From positions 1-20,190 of the forward strand of contig DATBRC010000031.1 in the NCBI GenBank assembly GCA_036560485.1: a stretch of 20,190 nucleotides of DNA, given 5' to 3'. Under the pieces are notes generated by a model. That model was not told the DNA's origin. It saw only the letters and a list, made by a program, of their open reading frames with translations, and made no database searches. How positions within the stretch are numbered: position 1 is the first letter of the stretch; each line of letters begins with the position of its first letter. Of this stretch, positions 6,906-14,630 are shown one piece after another. Made by a program: the position numbers and the translations under genes. The DNA comes from DATBRC01 sp036560485. Its GTDB lineage: Bacteria; Pseudomonadota; Gammaproteobacteria; Burkholderiales; Burkholderiaceae_D.

Positions 6906-8696
6906 ATGGCCACCATCACTTCCAAAGAATCGCAAAAAAGCAGCCTCGCCACACTGATAGGCCTGTTTCCTTTTCTGGCACCCTACAAGCGCCAATTCGT
7001 GCTGGCCGGTATCGCGCTGCTGGTGGCTGCCGGGTCGACGCTGGCGATTCCGTATGCGTTCCGCCAGATGATCGATCTCGGCTTCGGTGCCGCAGGCGTC
7101 AAAAGCACAGCGAACATCAATCTGTATTTTCTAGCGCTGTTCGGTGTCGCGTCCGTGCTGGCCGTGGCGACAGCGGCGCGTTTTTACATGGTGTCATGGC
7201 TGGGCGAACGCGTGACGGCTGACTTGCGCAGCGCTGTGTACGGCCACGTGGTGCTGCAGAGTCCGGAATTTTTTGAGACGGCAAAAACCGGCGAAGTGCT
7301 TTCGCGCCTGACTACCGATACGACGCTGATCCAGACCCTGATCGGCACCAGCATCTCGATGGCATTGCGCAATGCGCTACTGTTCCTCGGCGGACTGGTG
7401 ATGCTGTTTGTCACCAGCGTCAAGCTGTCGTCGATCATCATCGTGCTGCTGGCTGTGGTCGTATTGCCGATCGTTTTGTACGGCCGCCGTGTGCGCAAAT
7501 TGTCGCGTGAGTCGCAAGACCGTATTGCCGATGCATCCGGTGTCGCCGGCGAAATCCTGAATGCAATGCCGACCGTGCAGGCCTTCACGCAGGAAAAGTT
7601 TGAATCAGAGCGCTTCAGCACGTCGGTCGAGCGCGCATTCAAGACCGCAATCCAGCGCATCAGCGCACGTGCGATGCTGACCTTGATTGCGATCCTGCTG
7701 GTTTTCGGCGCGATCGTGTTCGTGCTGTGGCTCGGCGCGCATGCCGTCGTCCGCGGTGATATGACGGGCGGCCAGCTCGGGCAGTTCATCCTGTATGCGA
7801 CCATCACCGCCGGTGCCATCGGCGCGTTATCGGAAGTGATGGGCGATGCGCAACGCGCTGCCGGTGCGACCGAGCGGCTGCTGGAGTTGCTGGCGCTGTC
7901 GTCACCCATCACGTCGCCATCGCAACCGCAAACATTGCCAGCCCAGACATCGAATGGCGCTGCATTGGCATTGAAGGATGTTACCTTCCATTACCCGTCG
8001 CGCCCGCAGGCTGCTGCGCTCACCGGCATCACGCTCGACATCAAAGCCGGCGAAACGATTGCCATCGTCGGCCCGTCCGGCGCAGGCAAGACGACGCTGT
8101 TCCAATTGCTGCTGCGCTTTTACGATCCGCAAAGCGGCCTCATTACTTTGGACGGTGTCGATATCAAGCAACTCGACCTGCATACATTGCGCGATGCCAT
8201 CGGTATCGTGCCGCAAGACACAGTGATCTTCTCTGCCAATGCAATGGAAAACATTCGCTACGGCCGCATGTCCGCTACCGATGACGAAGTGATCGCCGTA
8301 GCGAAATTGGCTGCCGCACATGAATTCATTTCGGTGCTGCCGGAAGGTTATCAATCATTCCTTGGCGAACGTGGATTGCGCTTGTCAGGCGGCCAGCGTC
8401 AACGCATTGCGATTGCGCGTGCGTTGCTGAAAAATCCGCCGCTGCTGTTGCTGGATGAAGCAACCAGTGCACTCGATGCAGAATCCGAGCGGCTGGTACA
8501 ACAGGCACTGGAAGCTGCGATGATGGGCCGCACCACGCTCGTCATTGCGCACCGGCTGGCGACGGTGCAGCGTGCTGATCGCATCATCGTGATGGAGAAC
8601 GGGCGCATCGTTGAAGTCGGAACGCATGCGTCGCTGGTTACGCAGAACGGGTTATATGCGAGTCTGGCGGCGCTGCAGTTTTCCCTGCAAGGGTAA
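6906..8696 (+). CDS. MsbA-like ABC exporter half-transporter (fused permease and ATPase)
   Basis: This 596-residue half-transporter joins a six-helix ABC transmembrane domain (about 20-320) to an ATPase domain. The Walker A is GPSGAGKTT (about 389), the signature LSGGQRQR (about 493), the Walker B LLLLDEATSALD (about 512) and the H-loop IAHRL (about 547). It should work as an inner-membrane homodimer exporting a lipid-like or hydrophobic substrate. The opening FLAPYKRQ and the length match the MsbA-related subfamily that is separate from true lipid A flippase MsbA. The frame opens at 6753, but the first 51 codons look non-coding and overlap the divergent gene. The ATG at 6906 gives the family-typical start, though its ribosome site is weak. 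The substrate cannot be read from the sequence. Confidence 0.93.
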   Translation: MATITSKESQKSSLATLIGLFPFLAPYKRQFVLAGIALLVAAGSTLAIPYAFRQMIDLGFGAAGVKSTANINLYFLALFGVASVLAVATAARFYMVSWLGERVTADLRSAVYGHVVLQSPEFFETAKTGEVLSRLTTDTTLIQTLIGTSISMALRNALLFLGGLVMLFVTSVKLSSIIIVLLAVVVLPIVLYGRRVRKLSRESQDRIADASGVAGEILNAMPTVQAFTQEKFESERFSTSVERAFKTAIQRISARAMLTLIAILLVFGAIVFVLWLGAHAVVRGDMTGGQLGQFILYATITAGAIGALSEVMGDAQRAAGATERLLELLALSSPITSPSQPQTLPAQTSNGAALALKDVTFHYPSRPQAAALTGITLDIKAGETIAIVGPSGAGKTTLFQLLLRFYDPQSGLITLDGVDIKQLDLHTLRDAIGIVPQDTVIFSANAMENIRYGRMSATDDEVIAVAKLAAAHEFISVLPEGYQSFLGERGLRLSGGQRQRIAIARALLKNPPLLLLDEATSALDAESERLVQQALEAAMMGRTTLVIAHRLATVQRADRIIVMENGRIVEVGTHASLVTQNGLYASLAALQFSLQG

Positions 8697-8738
8697 CTGC
8701 GCCCTGGATGACGAGGCACATTGCGCGCCTCTTTGCGA

Positions 8739-8902
8739 TAGAACTCATTTCATAAATAGGCGTGTGGGGGAGTGGTGTCTGGGTGGATGCAGCGCTAGGC
8801 GTGGTGTGACGCAAAGGGTGGCCCCCTTTGCTAGCAGCACAACAACGCGATGCGCCGCCCAGATCCCACTCACGCATATGCCAATTTATGAAATGAGTTC
8901 TA
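8739..8902. repeat. Inverted-repeat element with 19-bp perfect ends (MITE-like)
   Basis: The termini are perfect inverted repeats: TAGAACTCATTTCATAAAT at 8739-8757 and its complement at 8884-8902. The inverted similarity continues inward to about 46 bases with roughly eight mismatches. The centre has a further hairpin, GCAAAGGG/CCCTTTGC, around 8811-8831. The 164-base element encodes nothing convincing. It lies between the convergent ABC transporter and merP genes, ending one base from the merP stop codon, so it may also terminate both transcripts. Its form suggests a non-autonomous mobile or dispersed repeat. Confidence 0.7.
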
Positions 8903-8903
8903 A

Positions 8904-9185
8904 TTACTTCAGCATCGCCGGATATCCGGCATCGGCGGTCGCCTTTTTCAATGCATCGACATTGGTTTTTTGATCGTCAAAAACCACCACTGCTTGGCGC
9001 TTTTCATAACTGACCTTGGCGCTCGATACGCCGGCCACCCTGACAAGAGCTGTCTTGATCGTAATCGGACAGGTCGCGCAATCCATGGTCGGAATATTCA
9101 ACGTGACTTTTTGCGTCTTTGCCATTGCAACGGAAGCAAGGCTCGATAATGTGATGGCTAGAGCAAGTGTTCGGAACTTTGGCAT
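8904..9185 (-). CDS. merP: MerP-like periplasmic metal-binding protein (HMA domain)
   Basis: This 93-residue secreted protein has a signal peptide ending in SVAMA (about 22) and one heavy-metal-associated domain with TMDCATCP (the metal-binding CxxC). The rest (KVSYEKRQAVVVFDD, then KKATADAGYPA) closely resembles MerP of mercury-resistance operons. In those systems MerP takes Hg(II) in the periplasm and hands it to MerT. The frame opens further upstream at a TTG. I prefer the ATG at 9185, 7 bases past the merT stop; a second ATG sits at 9191. No mercuric reductase or MerR regulator lies in the window, so the metal may not be mercury. Confidence 0.88.
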   Translation of the reverse strand: MPKFRTLALAITLSSLASVAMAKTQKVTLNIPTMDCATCPITIKTALVRVAGVSSAKVSYEKRQAVVVFDDQKTNVDALKKATADAGYPAMLK

Positions 9186-9192
9186 GATCATC

Positions 9193-9594
9193 TCAATAGA
9201 AAATTGGCGCAATCAATGGAAATGATAGCAGCAGTGCGATAAACACGGCGCACGCCAAAAATATCTTGCGCGCTGAGGGACGCGCTGTATCACAGCTCTC
9301 TTCCTCCTGCGTAGCGCATTGTGTCGATGGCCGATAAACCAGATATCCGGCCCAGGCGATGGCGGCGACAGCGATAACGGTAAAAAACGGCGTCAAGGGT
9401 TTCAGCGCCGTCAGGTTAACCATCCAGGCCCCCGTGATCCCGACCAGCACCAATAGCAGCGGAATCACGCAGCAAGTCGAAGCAATGATCGACGAGACAA
9501 GCGCCACGCCCATCAAGCGCAGGCTCAGCTTCGTTTTCGATGCAACCGCTGCGGGCTGCATCGTCGTTGACCTGCTATCGGGCTGCGGAATCAT
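9193..9594 (-). CDS. merT: MerT-like inner-membrane metal transporter
   Basis: About 133 residues from the ATG at 9594 (122 if the ATG at 9561 is used; MerT is usually about 116). There are three hydrophobic helices. The first contains the vicinal cysteine pair STCCVIPLLL that accepts metal from MerP. The loop between helices two and three holds a second pair (CATQEEESC), and the protein ends with PLIAPIFY, as MerT does. The frame also extends to 9666, inside the transglutaminase gene, which I reject. The stop of that gene lies 4 bases before this start, and merP begins within a few bases of this stop, so all are probably co-transcribed. Function: metal uptake across the inner membrane, by family. 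Confidence 0.87.
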   Translation of the reverse strand: MIPQPDSRSTTMQPAAVASKTKLSLRLMGVALVSSIIASTCCVIPLLLVLVGITGAWMVNLTALKPLTPFFTVIAVAAIAWAGYLVYRPSTQCATQEEESCDTARPSARKIFLACAVFIALLLSFPLIAPIFY

Positions 9595-9598
9595 GACG

Positions 9599-10711
9599 TC
9601 AGATTTCGCGCGAGGTGATCGTGTACTTGAAGCTGTCCGCATCAAGGCAGTCAACCACTTCGCCATTGCTCTGCGCCTGCGGATACATCAGGAAGCCAAC
9701 CTTGTTGGACGGGAAGCCGGCGAGCTTGACGTCATGTGCGAAGTTGTAGGCCATCCAGTTGCCTTCCCAACCGCCGAACAGGCTTTTCCTGACCGGTGCA
9801 ACCAGAGGATGATCCGGATCCTTGATCCAGTCAGCGGTTTCCTGGCGCATCACCTTGCACACATCCGCTGGATCCATTGCTACCCATCCATGCTTGCGCA
9901 GGTACACTTCGGAGCGGCAATGCTGTGCGCCTTTCAAGGATTCAGGTTTGCCGCCCAGTTCCTTGTAACCGAACTCGCTCTTTGCCAGGCGGATGCCGTA
10001 CGCGTCACGCGCAGGCACGCCGGCTGCGCGACACAGCGCCACGAACAAGCCATTGAGGTCGGCGCACTTGCCGCTCAAGTTGCCCGTCTCCAGCATGGCC
10101 TTGACGTCGCCGGTGCCGCAGCCGCGCACCTTGGGTTCACGATATGTGGAGACGATGATCCAGTCGTAAATGCGCTGCACTTTTTCCTCGTCGGTGCGCG
10201 CGCCTTCGACGACTTGTTTCGCTGTAACGCGTACGATGCCGTCGAGCGGCATCAGGTCAGTCGGTTGCAGCCAGCGGTGCAATTCGGCCTGCGATGCTTT
10301 TGCACCCGCTGCCTTGGTCAACTCATGCGAACGGTTCCTGGTCTTCACCACGCTGGTGACTTCCAGCGCAGGCGCAGCCGAGCCGTCGAATTCCGCGACC
10401 AGATATTGCGCCCCAAAGTGCTTATCGGTTTCGGCGCGCATGGATTTGGCGTTGCCGGTCCACTTGCTCGGCATGGAACGTTGCCAATCCGTTTGCACGG
10501 AGGGCAGCGGAATCCATACCGTCGAGGCGCCCGCTTTCTGCAGATCGATCTTTGTGGTGACCTCAAACGTCCGCCAGTCGGAAGGAAGCGGATCAAAGTT
10601 TTTGCGCTCCGGCTGCTGCTGCGCCAGAACAGCCGTAGGGAAATTTGCCAAGGCGAAAGCGCCGGAAGCTGCTTTCAATAGGGAACGCCGAGTCATTGAA
10701 GGTAATTTCAT
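9599..10711 (-). CDS. Tat-exported transglutaminase-like protein
   Basis: This 370-residue protein opens with a twin-arginine signal (TRRSLLKA at 8-15, cleavage near VLA at 30). It contains a transglutaminase-like cysteine-protease core: NLSGKCADLNGLFVALCRAAG with the nucleophile Cys at about 216, then AQHCRSEVYL with His at about 264, and VAMDPADV with Asp at about 280. All three catalytic residues are present, so it is probably an active periplasmic peptidase or amide-bond enzyme. AGGA lies 6 bases before the ATG. It sits between a TlpA-like thioredoxin and merT-merP on the same strand. The extra Cys beside the catalytic His (HC) and GCGTG at about 197 are worth noting in this thiol and metal setting. 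The substrate is unknown. Confidence 0.85.
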   Translation of the reverse strand: MKLPSMTRRSLLKAASGAFALANFPTAVLAQQQPERKNFDPLPSDWRTFEVTTKIDLQKAGASTVWIPLPSVQTDWQRSMPSKWTGNAKSMRAETDKHFGAQYLVAEFDGSAAPALEVTSVVKTRNRSHELTKAAGAKASQAELHRWLQPTDLMPLDGIVRVTAKQVVEGARTDEEKVQRIYDWIIVSTYREPKVRGCGTGDVKAMLETGNLSGKCADLNGLFVALCRAAGVPARDAYGIRLAKSEFGYKELGGKPESLKGAQHCRSEVYLRKHGWVAMDPADVCKVMRQETADWIKDPDHPLVAPVRKSLFGGWEGNWMAYNFAHDVKLAGFPSNKVGFLMYPQAQSNGEVVDCLDADSFKYTITSREI

Positions 10712-10785
10712 GTTTTATCCTGCCGCAGATTTGTCGAAAGACTGGATTGTAATATGAGTGGCGGAAGTGCGGAGTTCTACGTCCA

Positions 10786-11373
10786 TTATCTTGAAGGGAC
10801 ACCAACCTTGTTCCTCTGGGCGGGCATTGGCTCGGCCAGCATCTTTTCCAAGGCCTGTTTCAAGCTCTTGTCCGCAGGATCCAGAGCGCCGACGATGCGC
10901 CAGCGCGGCTTGCCTTGGCGGTCTATCAATACGGTGGTGGGCAATACACCGTCGGTCCATTTCTTGAACACATCTCCGGTCTTGTCGAGCAACACCGGGT
11001 AGTTGAACCGGTGATCCTGCGAAAAGCGCTGGATCGTCGACAAAAATTCCTTGAAGTTAATTCCCAATACGATCGGCTTGTCTGGCGAAAAATCGATGGC
11101 TGCCAGTTCATTGAGCTGCTGCTGCTCATCGACACAAGGACCGCACCATGTTGCCCAGAAATTCAGCACGACCACCTTGCCGCGCAAATCCCGGCTATTC
11201 CATCCGCGTCCATTCACGTCATTCAATTGCAAAACCGGAACGGGAACGCCGACTGGCCACGTGCGCAGGTAAACATCCTTGGCACATGTGCCAGGACAAA
11301 CACTTGATGCTATCAACAGCAACAAAGGTCCCGCAAAAAACCGAACGCGCAGTAGCATGAAATTCATGATCAT
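10786..11373 (-). CDS. TlpA/ResA-like periplasmic thioredoxin
   Basis: The 195-residue protein has an N-terminal hydrophobic signal or anchor (about 6-25) and a thioredoxin fold. The active site is FWATWCGPC (72-80), and the cis-proline lies in GVLPTTVLID (about 140). RGKVVVLNFWATWC is typical of TlpA/ResA proteins, which reduce disulfides in apocytochromes or copper chaperones. The start is uncertain: ATGs at 11373, 11367 and 11358 all lack a good ribosome site. It is the first of four same-strand genes (transglutaminase-like, merT, merP). A 74-base gap separates it from the next gene, so a second promoter there is possible. A plausible role is keeping the partners' metal-binding cysteines reduced; that is inference. 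Confidence 0.88.
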   Translation of the reverse strand: MIMNFMLLRVRFFAGPLLLLIASSVCPGTCAKDVYLRTWPVGVPVPVLQLNDVNGRGWNSRDLRGKVVVLNFWATWCGPCVDEQQQLNELAAIDFSPDKPIVLGINFKEFLSTIQRFSQDHRFNYPVLLDKTGDVFKKWTDGVLPTTVLIDRQGKPRWRIVGALDPADKSLKQALEKMLAEPMPAQRNKVGVPSR

Positions 11374-11510
11374 CGAATGGAAAAGGTTTGGATATCGCTA
11401 ACAACCAAGATTATCGGTGCGTTCAGCATCGGCACCCAATGGCTATTCAAGAATATTAGCCCCAAAGTGCCACGATTAACCAAACCGGTGATGCCAAGCA
11501 TGGAAGTATC

Positions 11511-11546
11511 CATACCATGCATCACAGCTTTGTGATGCATGGTATG
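11511..11546. repeat. Perfect 16-bp-stem palindrome
   Basis: CATACCATGCATCACA (11511-11526), a GCTT loop, and the exact complement (11531-11546). There is no T-run on either side, so it is not a standard terminator. A competing hairpin is possible: GCATGG at 11498-11503 can pair with CCATGC at 11515-11520, which is part of the left arm. The surrounding interval (11374-11688, 315 bases) has no gene I can support. The palindrome lies between the minus-strand zinc-ribbon gene and the thioredoxin gene. Confidence 0.8.
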
Positions 11547-11688
11547 CAACGAAGAATGAGGACACAGACATTTTAAGCGCTATTGAGGCGCAGTGATACG
11601 GGGGCAATCCCATAATCGAACGCACGACCTTGGTCATTACTCACCTGCTCGCTACAGTTTTCCCTGCATGGATAATTTTGGCCGGACC

Positions 11689-11889
11689 CTATGCCGGTGC
11701 AGGCCGATTGGAATGTCGATGCTTCGGCAGCGGCTTAACCTCAATAGAGAAGATCTCCAAGCCGCAACGGGGGCATGTCCTGAAAAGCAAAGCGCTTTCA
11801 CGCCCGGATTCTCTTACATCCCGCGCGAGTTGACGCAGCCCTGGATGACCTATCATTTTGCATAACGTTAATGCGATTTTCGGCTTCAT
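11689..11889 (-). CDS. Small zinc-ribbon-like protein, unknown function
   Basis: This 66-residue protein has four likely zinc ligands, C10 and H15 in CKMIGH and C39 and C42 in CPRCG. The pattern recalls short DUF1660-like zinc-ribbon proteins, often found in phages and genomic islands. The ATG at 11889 is preceded by AAGGGAG with 6-base spacing, a strong argument that it is translated. A longer plus-strand frame over the same bases (11593-11865) has no such support. The C-terminal part is basic (KPLPKHRHSNR), so nucleic-acid contact is possible. It lies alone between the glutathione transferase and the thioredoxin genes. Confidence 0.6.
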   Translation of the reverse strand: MKPKIALTLCKMIGHPGLRQLARDVRESGRESALLFRTCPRCGLEIFSIEVKPLPKHRHSNRPAPA

Positions 11890-12026
11890 GGATGACTCCC
11901 TTGAATCGTTCTACCATGAGGCAAATCCTACCGTACGCATGCTGATTTCAAATCGTTGAAATAACAGCTGATTACAGGCTTTCTTGACGAGTTAATCGTT
12001 TCATTAGACGTGAGTTTGATAACACT

Positions 12027-12659
12027 TTACTTGCTTTGCACAGCGATCAGTTCTGCATCCTTCGCTCTCGCTCGCGCAACTGATGGACGTGCATTGACCC
12101 GGTCGATATACGCTTTAATAACCGGTAGTTCCGGCACAAGCTTGAACATCGTGGTCCATGTCAACGCCGTTCCCCACAACACATCGGCTACCGTAAATTT
12201 TTCACCGAGAATATACGGACCTTTTTCCAACTGATCGGTCAGCGTCTTGAGCATCGTGCCGTAATCGCCATACGGTGACGTCGAGCGTGGAGCAGGTTCG
12301 TTTTTCTGCGCGCGATCCACCAATGCCGGCTCAAAGCATGCAGCATAGAACACCATCCAGCGCAAAAACGGTCCGCGCATCGGATCACCAATCGCTGGTG
12401 TCAAACCTGCCTCAGGATAAAGATCGGCAAGATACAAAAAAACCGCAACCTGTTCTGTCACCAATGCGCCATCATGCACGATTGCCGGCACCTTGCCCAT
12501 TGGGTTGATTGCGAGATAGGCAGGCTGACGTTGCTCTCCTGCTTTCATATTCAACACATGAAGTTCGTAATCCGCTCCCAGCTCTTCCAGCAAAATCAGC
12601 GCGCCGACTGAGCGTGACTGCGGCGAATGAAATAACGTGATGTGGCGATTCATGCTCAT
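12027..12659 (-). CDS. Glutathione S-transferase
   Basis: This 210-residue cytosolic GST has the thioredoxin-like N-terminal domain (HITLFHSPQSRSVGALILLEE), in which a Ser near residue 13-16 could activate glutathione. The glutathione site continues at MGKVPAI (cis-Pro) and TEQVAVFLYLADLYP. The helical C-terminal domain includes GEKFTVADVLWGTAL, the N-capping and hydrophobic staple region of GSTs. The ATG at 12659 follows AAGGA at 5 bases; a second ATG two codons later is less well placed. It probably conjugates glutathione to electrophiles or acts as a peroxidase. Substrate and class cannot be fixed from the sequence. It appears to be a single-gene unit. Confidence 0.9.
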   Translation of the reverse strand: MSMNRHITLFHSPQSRSVGALILLEELGADYELHVLNMKAGEQRQPAYLAINPMGKVPAIVHDGALVTEQVAVFLYLADLYPEAGLTPAIGDPMRGPFLRWMVFYAACFEPALVDRAQKNEPAPRSTSPYGDYGTMLKTLTDQLEKGPYILGEKFTVADVLWGTALTWTTMFKLVPELPVIKAYIDRVNARPSVARARAKDAELIAVQSK

Positions 12660-12866
12660 GACATCCTTTCTATTAAGCTCATTTCATCAATAGCACAATT
12701 GTAATTGAGCTTTATCATAAGTTACTCGGCCACAAACAGGGACACTATCGGTTTCATTTCAATCGTATCCCATCAAACAAACCTCATAAAAACAGCAACT
12801 TTCATTGCACAAAAATTGTCGAATGAAATATTGCTTATTGTTATGTGCCAACAGCGCGAGCCGAAC

Positions 12867-13034
12867 ATGGATGTCAACAAGCCGTCAAAAGAAAAAGTCA
12901 GGGAATACATGGAGCGCCGCAAAGTCGAACGCCGTGATACTGACCGCAAGCCGATACACGATATTGAACAAATTCGGAGAGAACTAGGATGGGATCTTGT
13001 CGAACGCAGGAAAGAGGATCGACGCGAAAAGTAG
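12867..13034 (+). CDS. Small highly charged protein, unknown function
   Basis: This 55-residue protein is dominated by Arg, Lys, Glu and Asp (REYMERRKVERRDTDRK, then EQIRRELGW and LVERRKEDRRE). It is probably a helical cytoplasmic protein. Short proteins with an IRRELGW motif are, from memory, common in Oxalobacteraceae and relatives. The frame is open back to 12705, but the first 54 codons are unlike the rest and look non-coding. The ATG at 12867 is chosen from composition; the ribosome site (GCGAG) is weak. No function can be proposed. Confidence 0.55.
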   Translation: MDVNKPSKEKVREYMERRKVERRDTDRKPIHDIEQIRRELGWDLVERRKEDRREK

Positions 13035-13093
13035 TGACCTACACTTAATCCAACATTGATACCGACAGGAAGAGTAAATACTGCAGTTTTTGT

Positions 13094-13450
13094 CTAGCCG
13101 TGCGCTCTTTTCGACGCCTTCTTCGGCGCCACACCCAGCAATATATTAATCGCCGCTTGTACACGGCCATTCGGTTGTTTCTGTATCCATGTATTAATCA
13201 TGACAACCAGCGGTTCAAGCTGTTCCAGGCTCAACTCATCCGGTCCCAACAGCACAATGAGCTCGCCGGAAGCAATGTGAATGTCGCTTTCCTTCTCGGC
13301 CATTAATTGCGCAACCAATGCAATCGACATCAGATCGCAGCGATGGTCTTCGTTAAACCAGGGTTGCCCGATTGCCTCCAGCGCGATCAACGCAGGCAAT
13401 TCGGTTTTAGTGCGATTTTTGATACCGAGCGGGAGGATCTGGGTTTTCAT
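13094..13450 (-). CDS. Conserved-looking hypothetical protein
   Basis: The 118-residue protein is mostly helical in character and has no signal peptide or transmembrane segment. It opens with KTQILPLGIKNRTKTELPALIALEAI and has an acidic middle and a basic tail (PKKASKRAHG). I do not recognise the family. The frame extends 14 codons further to an ATG at 13492. I prefer 13450 because the added residues (KESRYSISCRNQL) look unlike the rest, although neither start has a good ribosome site. The gene stands alone, convergent with the small charged protein at 12867-13034, 59 bases away. Confidence 0.55.
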   Translation of the reverse strand: MKTQILPLGIKNRTKTELPALIALEAIGQPWFNEDHRCDLMSIALVAQLMAEKESDIHIASGELIVLLGPDELSLEQLEPLVVMINTWIQKQPNGRVQAAINILLGVAPKKASKRAHG

Positions 13451-13649
13451 AAGTTGGTTACGGCAAGATATGGAATATCTTGACTCCTTCATCTATTAAT
13501 TTAATGGCATTGGCTGATAGGCTGCCCCCTGAGAAAAATTCTACTCTGGTACGACAGTGAACATAATTGAAACAGATGCATAAACGCGTGGCTGTTCCAC
13601 GTATGCCTGAGGAAGGGATTTGACGTGCTTTGAGAGTGCGACTAATGAA

Positions 13650-14630
13650 TTAATTTTTCAGCGCCTTGATCTGTTCCCTCAATTTTTCGGGAACAGGATA
13701 AGCAGGATAGGTCTTTTCAAATTTTTCCCACTCCGCCAGGGCTTCTTTGCTCGAATTTGCCTTGATCAATTCTTCGATATGTGCGAGCCATGCTTTTTGT
13801 TTTTCCTGTGAGTCAGTTTTTGCGGAAGATTCAGATGATGGCGCCGCTGCGACAGGAGCTGCAACCGCTGCCGCTCTGATAGACTCTCTCGCAAGATTTG
13901 CGGCCGCAGGCGGTGTAGCGGCTGCAGGCGCAGGTGTCGATGCAGGCGCAGGTGCTGTTGCCACCTTCTGCTCTTGCATCACGGCTGACTTGTATTTCAT
14001 TTGTGCCGTATCGGCTTGCGCCAATTGCGTGGGCGCCGCATTGGCACGCTCTGCTGCAGACTTTAAAGCTTCGTTCGCTACTCTCGCATTTGAAGCCATT
14101 TGCGTTGCAGCTTTTTTCTCGCTCATTGCCTGCCTCGATTCAGCAACTGAATTAGATGGTTTGGCAGCAGCAACTGGAGGCGGAGCAATTGCCATGTCCT
14201 TGTTTGTTGATTCAGAAATGCCTTTTGCATTGGTGTCGGCCTGTGCAAGTTGAGGCACATCAGTGGTTGCAGGTGCCGGTTCTGCCATAGGCGCCTGTGC
14301 GACCTGGATCGGTGCCTGATAGGCCGGTTGCTCATACCACTGCACAGCCACCAGCACCGCAACCATCAAACTGGCGGCCATGGCGAGCGGCATCCGATAA
14401 CGTGACAGGAAACCTGGTTTGCGAGGCGACACCGGATCATTGGCAGCCACTTGCTTTGACAGCTCAGCCTGTGCCACTGCAGCTTTGGCACTAGCCAGAA
14501 TTGCCGCATCCAATGCCGCCGATGGGCTCAACTGCGACAGCGCCTTCAATTGCTTGACCAGCTCGCCGCGGCCTTGCAGAAAATCCTCGAACGCTGCATC
14601 TTCCGTTTGATCGTGAGGTTGGTTTGTCAT
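13650..14630 (-). CDS. Anti-sigma factor (membrane-spanning, Ala/Pro-rich)
   Basis: The 326-residue protein has a cytoplasmic N-terminal part (1-77), one transmembrane helix (about 80-97, MPLAMAASLMVAVLVAVQWY) and a long periplasmic region. The region to about 270 is a low-complexity Ala/Pro/Gln linker. The end is a compact helical segment (KQKAWLAHIEELIKAN, then EWEKFEKTYPAYPVPEKLREQIKAL). Its ATG overlaps the stop of the ECF sigma gene by four bases (ATGA), the usual arrangement for a sigma/anti-sigma pair. It should hold the sigma factor at the membrane until a signal, perhaps proteolysis, releases it. No zinc-binding HxxxCxxC is visible in the N-terminal part, so it is not a ZAS-type anti-sigma factor. 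Confidence 0.8.
   Translation of the reverse strand: MTNQPHDQTEDAAFEDFLQGRGELVKQLKALSQLSPSAALDAAILASAKAAVAQAELSKQVAANDPVSPRKPGFLSRYRMPLAMAASLMVAVLVAVQWYEQPAYQAPIQVAQAPMAEPAPATTDVPQLAQADTNAKGISESTNKDMAIAPPPVAAAKPSNSVAESRQAMSEKKAATQMASNARVANEALKSAAERANAAPTQLAQADTAQMKYKSAVMQEQKVATAPAPASTPAPAAATPPAAANLARESIRAAAVAAPVAAAPSSESSAKTDSQEKQKAWLAHIEELIKANSSKEALAEWEKFEKTYPAYPVPEKLREQIKALKN

Noticed and set aside
8611..8973. Open frames on both strands through 8740-8900
   Set aside because: Both read the arms of the inverted-repeat element (similar PIYEMSS peptides arise from both strands), so they reflect the palindrome, not genes.
9359..10681. 440-codon plus-strand open frame
   Set aside because: It lies opposite the transglutaminase-like and merT genes, whose catalytic and metal-binding motifs are clear; its composition (His/Arg/Cys-rich) is typical of an antisense shadow.
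11593..11865. 90-codon plus-strand frame
   Set aside because: It lies opposite the zinc-ribbon gene, which has a strong ribosome site; this frame has none and no motif.
13747..14253. 168-codon Ala/Cys-rich plus-strand frame
   Set aside because: It is the antisense shadow of the low-complexity Ala/Pro linker of the anti-sigma factor.
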